Shown piece after piece: positions 27,252 through 36,460 of a stretch of DNA of 64,000 bases (the stretch's first letter is position 1; each line of letters opens with the position of its first letter). This DNA comes from Nitzschia sp. pyKryTriq1 (Eukaryota > Bacillariophyta > Bacillariophyceae > Bacillariales > Bacillariaceae). The stretch spans positions 2,666,001-2,730,000 of the forward strand of contig OY101117.1 of NCBI GenBank assembly GCA_956465555.1, in the 5' to 3' direction. The notes below the pieces were generated by a model. That model was not told where the DNA came from, made no database searches, and was given only the letters and a program-made list of their open reading frames with translations. Position numbers and translations under genes: made by a program.

Positions 27252-29699
27252 ATGGATCTCCGTCCAACCTACGATTGGACGGATGCCTTCTACGGCGGGA
27301 CAGGAAGATTGCAGACTGTTCTTTGTCCTGAGAATGAAATGCACGAGGTGTGTGACGATTCCACTCTTACGCAGAGTATGTTACCACCGCCCTGTGCCGC
27401 ACCACCGCATCCCGCAACCCATAGTAATAGTCTTGCGCAAGACACATCTCTAACACCAAGTGCTAATGGCGAAAAGAGTATTGTACTAACCCAGTACATG
27501 ACTCAGGGGGAGCCAACAGGGTTGCCTGTGTGCAAGTACGCCCCGTATGAGTTGTTCTCCCTTCTACCACAAAAAGCCTGCCAATACGTCAACAACGTCG
27601 TCACCGCTGCCGGTAACACGAAGTTTGCATATCTGGAACCAATGGTGAATGCTACCGGTACCAGTGCTCCAGCCCGTACCTTATTGAAGCCGATGCCCGC
27701 CAATCTATTCTCGGTGGGGTCGACAAAGGGTGTATCCCTCATTGACAAATCACTGGTCAAGGAGGCATGGCCATACGTAAAGCATCTCTTCAATGATGAG
27801 CGATACTCTGAGTGGTCCGACACAAGGGAGATTGAGGTGATAGCAAAGATACACAAAATCAGAGACGCTATGAGGGTGGACTATGACTCTCTTCTAAAAG
27901 AGTCTATCCGACTCTTTGTTGAACAGTATTGGCTGATCAGTCCTGGGACTATTAACTATGTCCCAAGGAACCAAAATGGTTTGGTTTCATTCGAGGATGC
28001 GCTGTTGCGGATCGCAGACACGTCCCCAAAAGACCCCTCGGACATCTGTGTAACCATGTTGTACATGTTGGGGTACCAACATGACGACCCTCAATTCAAG
28101 AACTCCCCCCTCGATGTGGAGAGATTTAGCGAGATGTATCTCAACTCGTATGGATTGACTCTAGTCTGGTCGGAGGACCAAAATCATGGCGACATCGCCA
28201 CGATGAACAAGGCACTGAGGACATGGTACTCGAACAACACTAGAAATTTAAAAAGCATGTTGAGCCATGTTCGCTCCAAGAGCGTTGCAAGGCCCATAAA
28301 TGTGGCCCTGTCAGGAAGGGGCTACCATTTGAAGGTACGAAGGGGCAAACGGGGAACCTCCAGCACGTGGCTGGAGGTTACCGTGGGCTCGTCTTCAAAA
28401 TCTAAATATTGGGTCATTGCAGGGCCCGACCCAGAGACGAAGTCCCGATCCCATAAAAGGAAACCCCACCAGGACCAGGACGGAGGCCAAGAGGGGGAGC
28501 GGGTACAGCGGGTTGGGACGGCACCATCCCTATTCGACAAGGCAGAAAGAATGCTGGCACTTGTACCCATGTCAAGTAGGGAGGAGGTGCAGGAGGTGGC
28601 TGCACTCCTCCTTCGTGCATGGGACGACGCCAGAAATATTAATAGTAACAGAAGTACAGGGGAAGGAAGAGATGATTGTACTGCCGGCGCCGGCGCCAGC
28701 AATACCAGCAGTACACCGGAAGGTACAACTATTATTACTACCAGTACCGCGGGTACACGGGAACGACATGGACGAGATGCGACTGCTACTACTACCACTA
28801 TCGACACGACACTTGGAGGACAAGATGCAACGAACAACACGACACGTGGGCAACAAGATGCAACTGCTGCCACCAACGACTCGACACACGAACGAGATGC
28901 AACTGCTAGTACTGAAAGTAGTACCACTGTCGCCAGTGCGAGTGGCGACAACAACAACATCACACTATTAATTGAAAGAGAGAGAAAAAGATTGGAGGAG
29001 TTGAAAGACAAGGAAGAGGAAGAGAAGAGAACGAGGGCGGAGCAGGAGCAGAGAGAGTTGAAAGCAAAAGAGGAGGCGGAAAAACGGGAGGCAGAGCGGG
29101 AGCGGAGAGACAAGGAAGAGAAAAAGCGGGAGCAGGAGAGGGGGAAGGCAGAGAAAGAAAGAAAGAAAGCAGTAAAGGAAAGAAAGAAAGCAGAAAAAGA
29201 TCTGGAAAAACGGAAGGCGGAGCGGGAGCGGAGAGACAAGGAAGAGGAAAAGCGGGAGCAGGAGAGAAGAGACAAGGAAGAGAAGGAGCGGGAGAAGAAT
29301 AAGAAGACAGCGGAGCAGAGGCAGAGGGATAAGGAAGAGAATGAGCGGGAGAAGGAGAGGAAGGAGAAGGCAGAGCAAGATAAGAAGAAGAAGGAATCTA
29401 GTAAAGCTCTCAAGGGGGGAGGCAAACGGAAGATGAATTTGGATTTGCCCATCACTCGAAAAAGTGGGAGAGAAAAAAGATCCAAAGTTATTATCGACGG
29501 CTGCAATTGCAATTCGGATTGGATCTTGGTGAACGAACCATCGAGAAGGGATTTAGTCAAGAGAGGTATGTCCGAGAACGAATACAAGACTTGTTGTATT
29601 TGTGGGATCAAAAAAAGACCCACAAAGGAGACGCCATTCCACTATTGTGGTGGTTGTCTTCTGGTAAAGTGGTGTGCAGCCTGCTGGGCGGGCAAGTAA
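27252..29699 (+). CDS. Transposon accessory protein: coiled coil plus C-terminal zinc motif
   Basis: The 815-residue protein starts at MDLRPTYDWTDAFYGG (27252). The N-terminal ~430 residues look globular. A Thr/Ser/Asn-rich low-complexity linker follows (about 465-570), then a long charged Glu/Lys/Arg segment built of ERERRDKEE-type repeats (about 575-715) that must be helical. The tail has a basic stretch (GGGKRKMNLDLPITRKSGREKRSK) and a Cys-rich end: CNCNSDW, CCICGIKK, HYCGGC, WCAACW, probably binding two zinc ions. In CACTA elements the second gene product (TNPA-like) binds subterminal repeats and may dimerise; the basic/zinc tail and coiled coil fit such a role. No homology to TNPA is visible, so the function is inferred from position and layout. 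Confidence 0.68.
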   Translation: MDLRPTYDWTDAFYGGTGRLQTVLCPENEMHEVCDDSTLTQSMLPPPCAAPPHPATHSNSLAQDTSLTPSANGEKSIVLTQYMTQGEPTGLPVCKYAPYELFSLLPQKACQYVNNVVTAAGNTKFAYLEPMVNATGTSAPARTLLKPMPANLFSVGSTKGVSLIDKSLVKEAWPYVKHLFNDERYSEWSDTREIEVIAKIHKIRDAMRVDYDSLLKESIRLFVEQYWLISPGTINYVPRNQNGLVSFEDALLRIADTSPKDPSDICVTMLYMLGYQHDDPQFKNSPLDVERFSEMYLNSYGLTLVWSEDQNHGDIATMNKALRTWYSNNTRNLKSMLSHVRSKSVARPINVALSGRGYHLKVRRGKRGTSSTWLEVTVGSSSKSKYWVIAGPDPETKSRSHKRKPHQDQDGGQEGERVQRVGTAPSLFDKAERMLALVPMSSREEVQEVAALLLRAWDDARNINSNRSTGEGRDDCTAGAGASNTSSTPEGTTIITTSTAGTRERHGRDATATTTTIDTTLGGQDATNNTTRGQQDATAATNDSTHERDATASTESSTTVASASGDNNNITLLIERERKRLEELKDKEEEEKRTRAEQEQRELKAKEEAEKREAERERRDKEEKKREQERGKAEKERKKAVKERKKAEKDLEKRKAERERRDKEEEKREQERRDKEEKEREKNKKTAEQRQRDKEENEREKERKEKAEQDKKKKESSKALKGGGKRKMNLDLPITRKSGREKRSKVIIDGCNCNSDWILVNEPSRRDLVKRGMSENEYKTCCICGIKKRPTKETPFHYCGGCLLVKWCAACWAGK

Positions 29700-29827
29700 T
29701 ATATTAGGCCGGGGGATGAGAGCGGGGAAGGGTTGTAGTAGAAATCTATACTAGTATACGAATGAATGTTGCTATATTACTGGTACCACTAATAATAGTT
29801 CGTCGTTGTAGGACTCGTTCGACCCAA

Positions 29828-30162
29828 GAGGGGCGGGACAAGGGCGGGACGGGGGGCGGGACGGGGGGCGGGACAAGGGCGGGACGGGGGGCGGGACAGG
29901 GGCGGGATAACAGTACAGAACCGTTATATAAAAGGGGAAAGAAGGGCGGGACAGCGGCGGGACAAGGGGCGGGACAAGGGAAAATGTACGGCCTATAGAG
30001 GCTATTTGGGCGGAAGAAGGGCGGGACAACAGGAACTGTGGGGTCAAGGGCGGGACAAGGGTCCGCAAAAGGCCGTGTTGACGTGTCAAATGGCCTCTCA
30101 AAAAATCGCGAGGGGCGGGACAACGCCGGGACAAGGCATATATAAGAACTGTTTTTAGCGAT
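29828..30162. repeat. Right subterminal repeat array (GGGCGGGACAA)
   Basis: A dozen or more GGGCGGGACAA or GGGCGGGAC(G/A)GG units, now mostly in the opposite orientation to the left array, cover this end up to the terminal repeat. The two arrays are therefore inverted relative to each other, as expected for functional subterminal binding regions. A TATATAA string at about 30138-30144 is also present. Confidence 0.87.
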
Positions 30163-30202
30163 CCTTGTCCCGCCCTTATTCCGTAACCTTCCCGCTGTGA
30201 GG
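30163..30202 (-). repeat. Right terminal inverted repeat (40 bp)
   Basis: It is the exact reverse complement of 23237-23276. It ends 107 bases before the proposed MsrA start codon. Confidence 0.93.
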
Positions 30203-30309
30203 ATTGGATCGTGCCAATCGAAGATCCACGAACAAAAAATGTGGTTTCGTCAAAGGAGATACTATCCATCTCATTTAAAATAGGACTGTCAAAGATACAA
30301 CAAGCAAAG

Positions 30310-30871
30310 ATGAACCGCGAAGACAAAGAGTGCCCACAGTTGCCAATCGTCCCTGAAAAGAAGGGAAACGAGATTGCCATTTTCGCCTGTGGATGATTTT
30401 GGGGGGTAAGTACTGGAGATCGAGACATTTCAAGTACTTGCCTTTCGACATTCTAATTTTCCCATGGCATCGCCACTCAACTTTTTTGTAAAGCCGCAAC
30501 TCCGATTCGATAGGATGAATGGGGTTGATAGGTGCGTCGTTGGATATTCTGGTGGCAAGCAAAAAGATCCAACCTATCGCAATATTCAGGACCACACAGA
30601 AGCTCTTTTGGTGGAGTACGATCCTTCCAAATTATCGTACGAGGATTTGGTTTTGTCGTGGACCCAAATGCACCATCCGAACTATCGGGGCAAGACACAG
30701 TACCGATCGGTGGTTTGGTACACCAACAAAGAGCAACAGGAAATAGCTGAAGAGGTCGTCAAAGGTTGGGAAGGGTCCTCCAGGGAGCCGTTGCATACGA
30801 ATGTTGAACCTGCTCTAACATTCTACAGAGCGGAAGAATATCATCAGTTCTTTATGAGAAAGCGTATGTAG
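30310..30871 (+). CDS. msrA: Selenocysteine-containing peptide methionine sulfoxide reductase MsrA
   Basis: MsrA reduces methionine-S-sulfoxide in proteins and as free amino acid. Exon 1 is 30310-30405 and exon 2 is 30494-30871, with an 88-bp intron (GTAAGT...AAAG); phases match at zero. Exon 1 reads AIFACG, then TGA (30394-30396), then FWG. The family motif is GCFWG, with Cys as the catalytic residue, so the TGA sits exactly at the catalytic position and is best read as selenocysteine (residue 29). Exon 2 continues PQLRFDRM...VVGYSGG, HTEALLVEYDPS and TQYRS, all standard MsrA blocks. The product is about 157 residues with no targeting leader. The upstream frame is closed by a stop at 30184-30186, inside the transposon end, so ATG 30310 is the first start. 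Algal MsrA selenoproteins are known. Confidence 0.85.
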
Positions 30872-31828
30872 ATCGAAGAAGAGCTTGGATAGTTGTAGAC
30901 TGGGTCGCGATTTTGAGCCGTTGGTTGCATTTGTTTCCTTGTGAATGATGATTCTGGTACGGATTCTATCCTTCTGGATTTTGAACAACAAGGAGATGGA
31001 ACATCGAGGTATGAATATGGAATTGCAAGTGGCACGCGGCAATCAATCATACTATAGCAGCTAGAGAAATAATCGTACCAATGACTGCGTCCCCAATAGA
31101 TTGTAGTCAACATCCTCAAGCCTAATTCTTGTTGGATTTCACATTTGAAGCACAAACTCCAGACAAGGATTCGCTCGGTCTCCTTGTTAGAAGTAGATTG
31201 CTGCAGTGTATGAACAATTATTTTGGGTGCACTCTCTAGACAATAGATAGGCTACTATTACTAGAGAGAGAAAGTCCTTAGCAAACTACAGTATGACTTT
31301 CGTCTCGTGTTACTGTACATACAGTAGCTACTACTACATACGTATCGGCACCAATTTCGACCCACTCGACCAAAAAATTCCGAAAACAGCGCTACTGTCT
31401 GATGTCTGTCCTTCTCCGACCGTTCGCTACGTCTGTCTGCCCATCGCCCATCGACGTCGTCATTTCTTTTGCACGCGTACAGTATGTACCGGTAGATTTT
31501 ATTGTGAGGCCAAGATCCGAGAGCCGAGAGAGGCAGGCAGGGTGCATGCAACGATGATGATGATGATGATGATCGTGCTGGATGAGAGGAGGGACGCGTG
31601 CCGACCTGTTGTAGCGGAATTGACACTGGCATCTACAACAGCAATAGCAGGATTGTTAGTATCGTAAGAGTAGACAATAAAAAAGCCACAACCACCCTGC
31701 TCTTCCGAAAAAAGAGCTCTATCAGCAGTGTTGGAGCGATCGGAAGGTTGTAAATTCACATTTTTTTAATTAATTCGGGTGAAATAACGCAGTGCATTGC
31801 CAAGATCCAGCGTATTGAGTGACACCCC
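30872..31828. other. Intergenic, msrA 3' UTR to dynein promoter
   Basis: Apart from the SECIS candidate no feature is clear. A six-unit GAT microsatellite lies at about 31554-31571. Open frames at 31261-31759 on both strands have no protein-like pattern. Confidence 0.5.
30934..30996 (+). promoter_or_regulatory. Candidate SECIS element in the msrA 3' UTR
   Basis: About 65 bases after the stop, TTTCCTTGT (30934-30942) can pair with ACAAGGAGA (30988-30996). Just inside lie ATGA (30945-30948) and TGAA (30982-30985), in the places of the SECIS non-Watson-Crick quartet. The next helix is weak (several G-U pairs and two mismatches), and I see no AA in the apical loop, only CC. It is a candidate by position and core motif, not a firm call. 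Confidence 0.35.
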
Positions 31829-33997
31829 ATGGACGAGGAAGCAAGAACCCAGCGCCAAAAGGCACTGGCAGATAAAAAGAAACGTCTAGATGAACTGAAA
31901 GCTCGAAGGGCACAGCGAGGGACTCAAACCGTCAGTGCCGCCGAGACAGCAAGGGCCAAAATTGACGCGTCAGCCAACCTCGACGATTATATTGATGGTT
32001 TGCTCAAGGTACCCGCCAGCAGTCAACCGCAGCCCTCCGACGACGACGACGAAGCACCAGCGGCTGCTTCTCATGCACAAGCTCCTGAGAAAACAGAGAC
32101 CGAGGTTGGCGCTTCGGGGGACACCACCAAGGTGGCAGCGCCGGCGCCAGCACCGATGCCTGCTGCTTCTGAAGTAAGGGCGGAAGTGTTTGAAATGGGT
32201 ACACAAACCGCCGATGAGGACTTTCCCCCGCCGTCCGACTACGACGAGGAAGAGCAGCAACAAGTAGAGCAAATGGTGGACCAAGGCATGGATAAGACGT
32301 CTGGCGAGACAGCTACTGGCGCAGTCGAAGCAAAGATGGTGGAAGAAGCCAAGGTCCTCACAGCCGAAGAAGTGGAGAAAGAGCTGGCATCGGAAACTTT
32401 CTCCTCTTTCTTAAATGCGGCGTCGAAGAAAGTGGAGCGTGTGCTAGGGAGTGCCGTGCTAGCTGACTTGTTGGCGGATTACGATGGGGATACGGATGGG
32501 ACAGAACGGGCGGCCTCCAAGGCGTCGGATGGAAGTAAGTTCATCTCCTCGCGCCAGGTATATGAATGTCCCCATTGGACTCCTACCAGAGACGTCACGG
32601 ATTTGGATTGGTCCCCGCTTCATCGAGAGCTCATGTTATGTAGCTACCACATGCCTTCGTCAACGACAAAGCTTGGAGAGCCAAAAGGTTCCACTGCTGT
32701 CAAGGTCATTTCGCCTGACGACACGCCATCTGACTCATTGACTCCTCGGAGCTTGGAACTGCAATCGGACGGATTAGCTTTAATTTGGAACTTGGCCATG
32801 CCCAATCGACCAGAACATGTCTTTACATGTGGGAGCCCAGTCACGTCGACAAGATTTCACCCCACCGAGTCTCCCCTTATAGTTGGTGGATGTCAGAGCG
32901 GTCAAGTGGTCGTTTGGGATGTTCGCGCAGGACGGATGCCCGTTCAAAAGTCCAGCTTGACGACAACTTCGAGTGGAAATAGCAAGGGACACACGTATCC
33001 CATCTGTGCCATGGAGATCATCGAAGGAGGCGTAAGTAGAGTCTGAAGTGAACGGTCAGGGCGAGATTTTTAATAGGGTCGTTTGGCTCACTGTCTCACT
33101 TATTATTCGTTTTTTGTTGCGGCAGTCTGGGCTGGTGACGGGTGCTACGGATGGCCGCGTAAACTTTTGGTCTTTAGCCAATCTTCGGGATCCTGCTGAG
33201 TCGATGCAGCTCGGTGATAGCGTATCCTGTATGGCAGTAGCCCCCGAATCGGAAACTCTTGTCTGTGGAGACGAGATGGGAAATTTGTACACAATTCAGT
33301 CCAATCAATCAACATTAGGTGGTGGAGGCGGACAACGATCGAAGCGAAAAGTCTCCAAACTGGAACCAGGAGAGACCGATGGTCACTTTGGAATGATCAC
33401 GGCATTGTCAACGAAAACACTCAAGGCGTCGGCTCGGGCAGGGCTCACAAAGGGTTTCCTTCGAGGATCGGGTGGTCTCTTCCTCTCGGCAGGTGTGGAC
33501 TGGACTGTCAAAATGTGGGGCCCGGCGTACACAGATAAGCCACTTTTGAGTGTGGTCAGCCATTCTTATGACTACATGAGCGATGTTCAATGGTAAGTAT
33601 GGATTACGGGTCCCGCGATCGAACCACGAATTCTGTATATTTTGCATGTACCCGATTGCTGCTGACTTTTGTGATTCCTATCGTTTATAGGTCGCCATCC
33701 CACCCGACGCTCATGGCTACAGCGTCTAGCAATGGAACACTCGGGCTCTGGAACTTTGCGCAAACGCTAGAAGAGCCCATTACAGGCTCAGATGGAATCG
33801 TGGTAGAACCAGATGGAGGATCTGGTCGGGGTTTGAACAAAATAAAATGGTCCTCGGATGGAAGGAGAATGTTGGTTGCCTCTGCGGATCGTGTGCATGT
33901 GCTGGTCTTGGCAGAAGATGTAGTACGACAAAAAGGAGACGAAGACGCTCGAATGATGAACCATATCAGTTCGCGAGGGTTGCTAGACAAAGAATAA
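31829..33997 (+). CDS. Cytoplasmic dynein intermediate chain (WD40)
   Basis: Three exons, 31829-33031, 33126-33592 and 33691-33997, join in phase to a 658-residue protein. The introns are 94 and 98 bp, with GTAAGT donors. The N-terminus (EEARTQRQKALADKKKRLDELKARRAQRG) is the helical p150/dynactin-binding type seen in dynein intermediate chains. Two GTQT motifs (at ~30-35 and ~125-130) resemble the TQT anchors for light chains LC8 and Tctex. An acidic disordered region follows. A WD40 propeller starts near residue 245 (VYECPHWTPTRDVTDLDWSP) and runs to the C-terminus with blades ending in VVVWD, VNFWS, VKMWG and LGLWN. The protein would anchor cargo and light chains in the dynein motor. Raphid diatoms lack flagella, so the cytoplasmic form is expected; I cannot formally exclude an IFT/axonemal origin. 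Confidence 0.88.
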
Positions 33998-34068
33998 GCA
34001 GACAATTTAACCTAACCGAGCAATCAATTCCCAACCAGTTGCACTAGTAGGTCAGGTCTACGAGTACC

Positions 34069-34515
34069 TTAGAATCTATCCATATCCTCCTCGTATTCAC
34101 GCGCCAGTTCAGCCGCTCTTGCTTCGTACTTTGACAAAACTTCGACTGGATCCCCCTGAATGACTAGTGCATCTTGCTGTTCCTGGGGTTGTTTGGATTT
34201 CTTCTTGGAGGACGCTCGTGCATCATCTGCACTTGCTGCATCCAACCGCGTCGACAGAAAGAATGGTATATCCTGGGCGTTGGCTGTGCTCTGCCTCGGT
34301 AGATAAACAAAATGCTCCATCACATCTTCGATGCTCTTGTCCATGTTTGTGGCTTGATTGTAGGCTGCATTCAATCTCCCCAGCATTCGAGGCCAATCCT
34401 CTCCGCGTGGATTTCTCAAGACCAAGTCCCATTCTCCCAGATTCTTTCTCAGGATCGTGGCTTGCCGCGTATACAATGACTGCTGCTCTGTATTTCTTCT
34501 TCCTCCAGTATTCAT
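34069..34515 (-). CDS. Mediator complex subunit 8-like protein
   Basis: The 148-residue protein is a short helical polypeptide with blocks LGEWDLVLRNPRGEDWPRMLGRLNAAYNQ, SIEDVMEHFVYLP and NAQDIPFFLSTRLD. The last parts resemble the region of Med8 in which a helix is followed by a V.P..L/DIPFFLSTR segment. Med8 is part of the head module of Mediator, the coactivator of RNA polymerase II. The C-terminus is charged (KKKSK, EYEEDMDRF). It is tail-to-tail with the dynein gene, with 71 bases between stops. Identification rests on motif memory rather than an alignment, so another small helical nuclear protein remains possible. Confidence 0.55.
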   Translation of the reverse strand: MNTGGRRNTEQQSLYTRQATILRKNLGEWDLVLRNPRGEDWPRMLGRLNAAYNQATNMDKSIEDVMEHFVYLPRQSTANAQDIPFFLSTRLDAASADDARASSKKKSKQPQEQQDALVIQGDPVEVLSKYEARAAELAREYEEDMDRF

Positions 34516-34957
34516 GATGTGGTGTGTGATGTTAAGTATCGTATATAATAGTGTCGCCGTTCAAGTAGACAGGCATGTGATGTTACGTATCTTCAATAGA
34601 TCATCATCGTCGTCGCGATCAACGCGTTATTCATCGTCGCGTCGTTTCGGCGTGTCGCGAAAAGGGGGACCGAATAGATCAACAATTGGGATTCCCCATA
34701 GTGTTTTCTGAGTTCCCCCTTTTGAGCTGCATTCGACCATGGCGACGAGATCCTGTCTGTACAGTACCATCTACCGCGGTAGACCAGATGGACCGCATCC
34801 CGCATGCCATGAGACGGCGCCGTCGCGCCGTGTTGCGTGCTGCATTCTCCCATTCCTTCCCATACTTGTACCTTTTTGAAGCGCTCATTGTGGTAGTAGC
34901 GGAGAACCCAATCCACTCCATTTACAGACAACCCCCTATGTTCCAACAGCACTGAAA
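34516..34957. other. Intergenic, divergent promoters of Med8-like and PIG-U
   Basis: No gene is supported; overlapping frames of 70-119 codons on both strands lack protein features. A CGTCGC-rich patch lies at 34608-34660. Confidence 0.5.
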
Positions 34958-36460
34958 ATGGTACCGAACTACAGCCAGAATTCTTTCTGGAAGAGCCCGT
35001 CTACTTGGTTGGTGACGCTCATCCGCTTGGCTGCCATCATCATCTCGCACACTTCCTCGGTGAAGACAAGCATCCCCGGCAGCTGGCTGTACAGCCCCTC
35101 TTTGACTTCTCTAGTGATCAAACCGTCCCTGACGTTATCCCATGTACGGGAGGCGTTGGCGATCCAACGCCTGGTCTCGGGCAAATTTTCCGATGCCTAT
35201 GCCGCCCATCCGAGGATCCAACTTCCTCCACTCTTGCTGGCCTCTTTGACGCCATTGGTGCAATCAAAGTATGCAGAGCTGTACTTTGCGTTACTATGTC
35301 TTCTTCTCGACTTTTTGCTAGCGGCCATGATCGAGGCAATTGCTCGCTTCGCTCTCTTTACCAACCGGGTCGAGTCAGTAGATCAAGAAGCGAAAGAGCA
35401 AGCGCAGTTGCCCGAAGCGATTCAACCACAAAACAGCCACATCTTTGCAATCTACGAAGAAGAGTCTTACAAAGAAGCAAAAGAGAGTCCACTGATACCC
35501 ATGGAATCTTTGCCGCTGGTGGCAGCTCAGCTGTACTTTTGGAGTCCCATAACTTTTCTTTCTGGGTCGGTATATTCATGTTTCCAAGCTTTCCCAGGAT
35601 TCTTCTTGGTGGCCAGTCTGTTTGAAGGAGTTCGATGCGGAGGATCCTCATTACTATCTACTTTTTTCTTGGCAGTAGCAGCATACCTGGAGCTTCATCA
35701 TGTCGTCTTCTTGTTGCCTCTAGCGGCGTTGCCATTGGGGAAAGGCAAAAGTCGACCACTCTGGATGGTACTTTCTTTTGGATTCTGGTTTGCTTGCTTG
35801 CAAGGTCTTTCCTATCAGCTGGTGGGGCCCAAAATGTTGGAGAAAGTAATACAGGCTACGTATGGGCTTGGATGGAGCACGATACAGCCGAATCTATCAG
35901 TCCAATGGTACTTTGCGATGCAACTATTCTCTAGATTCCGGGATTACTTTGGAGCCATGTGCGTGGGACTCCCTTACATGCTCGTGGTACCCATAACTAT
36001 GCGACTCTACAAGTATCCCATGGAGTTGGTAAGTCCTACGATGAAGGAGATGATTATGTAGTATATACTGCACGGCGGGCACAAAAGTAAGTCTCACCAG
36101 AGTCTACCAATCAACGCACAGGTGGCTGCGTTCTCCATGATATTTACCATCTTTCGACCAGTGGAGACTCTATTCGATGCAAACTTGTCCTTTTGTTTTC
36201 TCTTGCTTTGTCCCCGCTCCCTGTCACGCATGGGCACTGTCGTATTCCTTTCTCTATGTAGCATGGGCGTCCCGGTCATCCTCAATGTGGTGGACCATTG
36301 GATGTGGCTAGGACCGCACACGGGAAATGCCAACTACATGTTTTTCCAATGTTTGGCCTACAATATATTTCTGGGGATCATTCTGGGGCAGTTTTGTAAA
36401 GCAAGTTTGGAACGAGACAAGGCGCTACGGCTGGCCGCCAAAGAAGCAAGTGCAACCTGA
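34958..36460 (+). CDS. PIGU: GPI transamidase subunit PIG-U
   Basis: Exons 34958-36028 and 36122-36460 (intron 93 bp, phase 0) give a 469-residue polytopic ER membrane protein. The family signature NLSVQWYFAMQLFSRFRDYFGAMC corresponds to the conserved 'PNxGxxWYFFxExFxxFRxFF' block of PIG-U/Cdc91. The second exon supplies IFRPVETLFDANLSF and the late VDHWMWLGPHTGNANYMFF block (family HLWIYxGSANxNFFYA). A hydrophilic loop at about residues 130-180 is Glu-rich. PIG-U is one of five subunits of the complex that swaps the C-terminal signal of precursor proteins for a GPI anchor. The start at 34958 gives a short N-terminus ahead of the first membrane span. Confidence 0.9.

Larger units (their letters stand above)
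23237..30202. mobile_element. 7-kb DNA transposon with 40-bp TIRs and two genes
   Basis: The element spans 6966 bp between perfect 40-bp terminal inverted repeats. Within them the outermost motif CACAG...CTGTG is framed by CCT/AGG, which belongs to the inverted repeat. Next to both ends lie dense arrays of the motif GGGCGGGACAA and its complement. Two same-strand genes fill the body: a 1033-residue DDE-like transposase candidate and an 815-residue coiled-coil protein with a zinc-binding tail. This set-up (CACAG ends, subterminal repeats, a transposase plus a second protein) parallels CACTA/En-Spm elements, where the second protein binds the subterminal repeats. No matching target duplication is visible: the flanks are AGTA and ATTG. 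Both frames are intact, so it may still be active. Confidence 0.85.

Noticed and set aside
28322-29623. 433-codon open frame on the minus strand
   Set aside because: It is the antisense shadow of the Glu/Lys/Arg-rich coiled-coil part of the transposon accessory gene; Leu/Ser/Phe-rich low-complexity translation is the expected complement.
23233-30206. Target-site duplication of the TIR transposon
   Set aside because: Flanks AGTA and ATTG do not match, and shifting the boundary to CACAG gives CCT versus AGG, which is part of the inverted repeat, not a direct duplication.
30464-30871. Stand-alone MsrA starting at the ATG at 30464
   Set aside because: That ATG lies in the intron and the protein would lack the catalytic GCFWG segment; the upstream exon with TGA restores it in phase.
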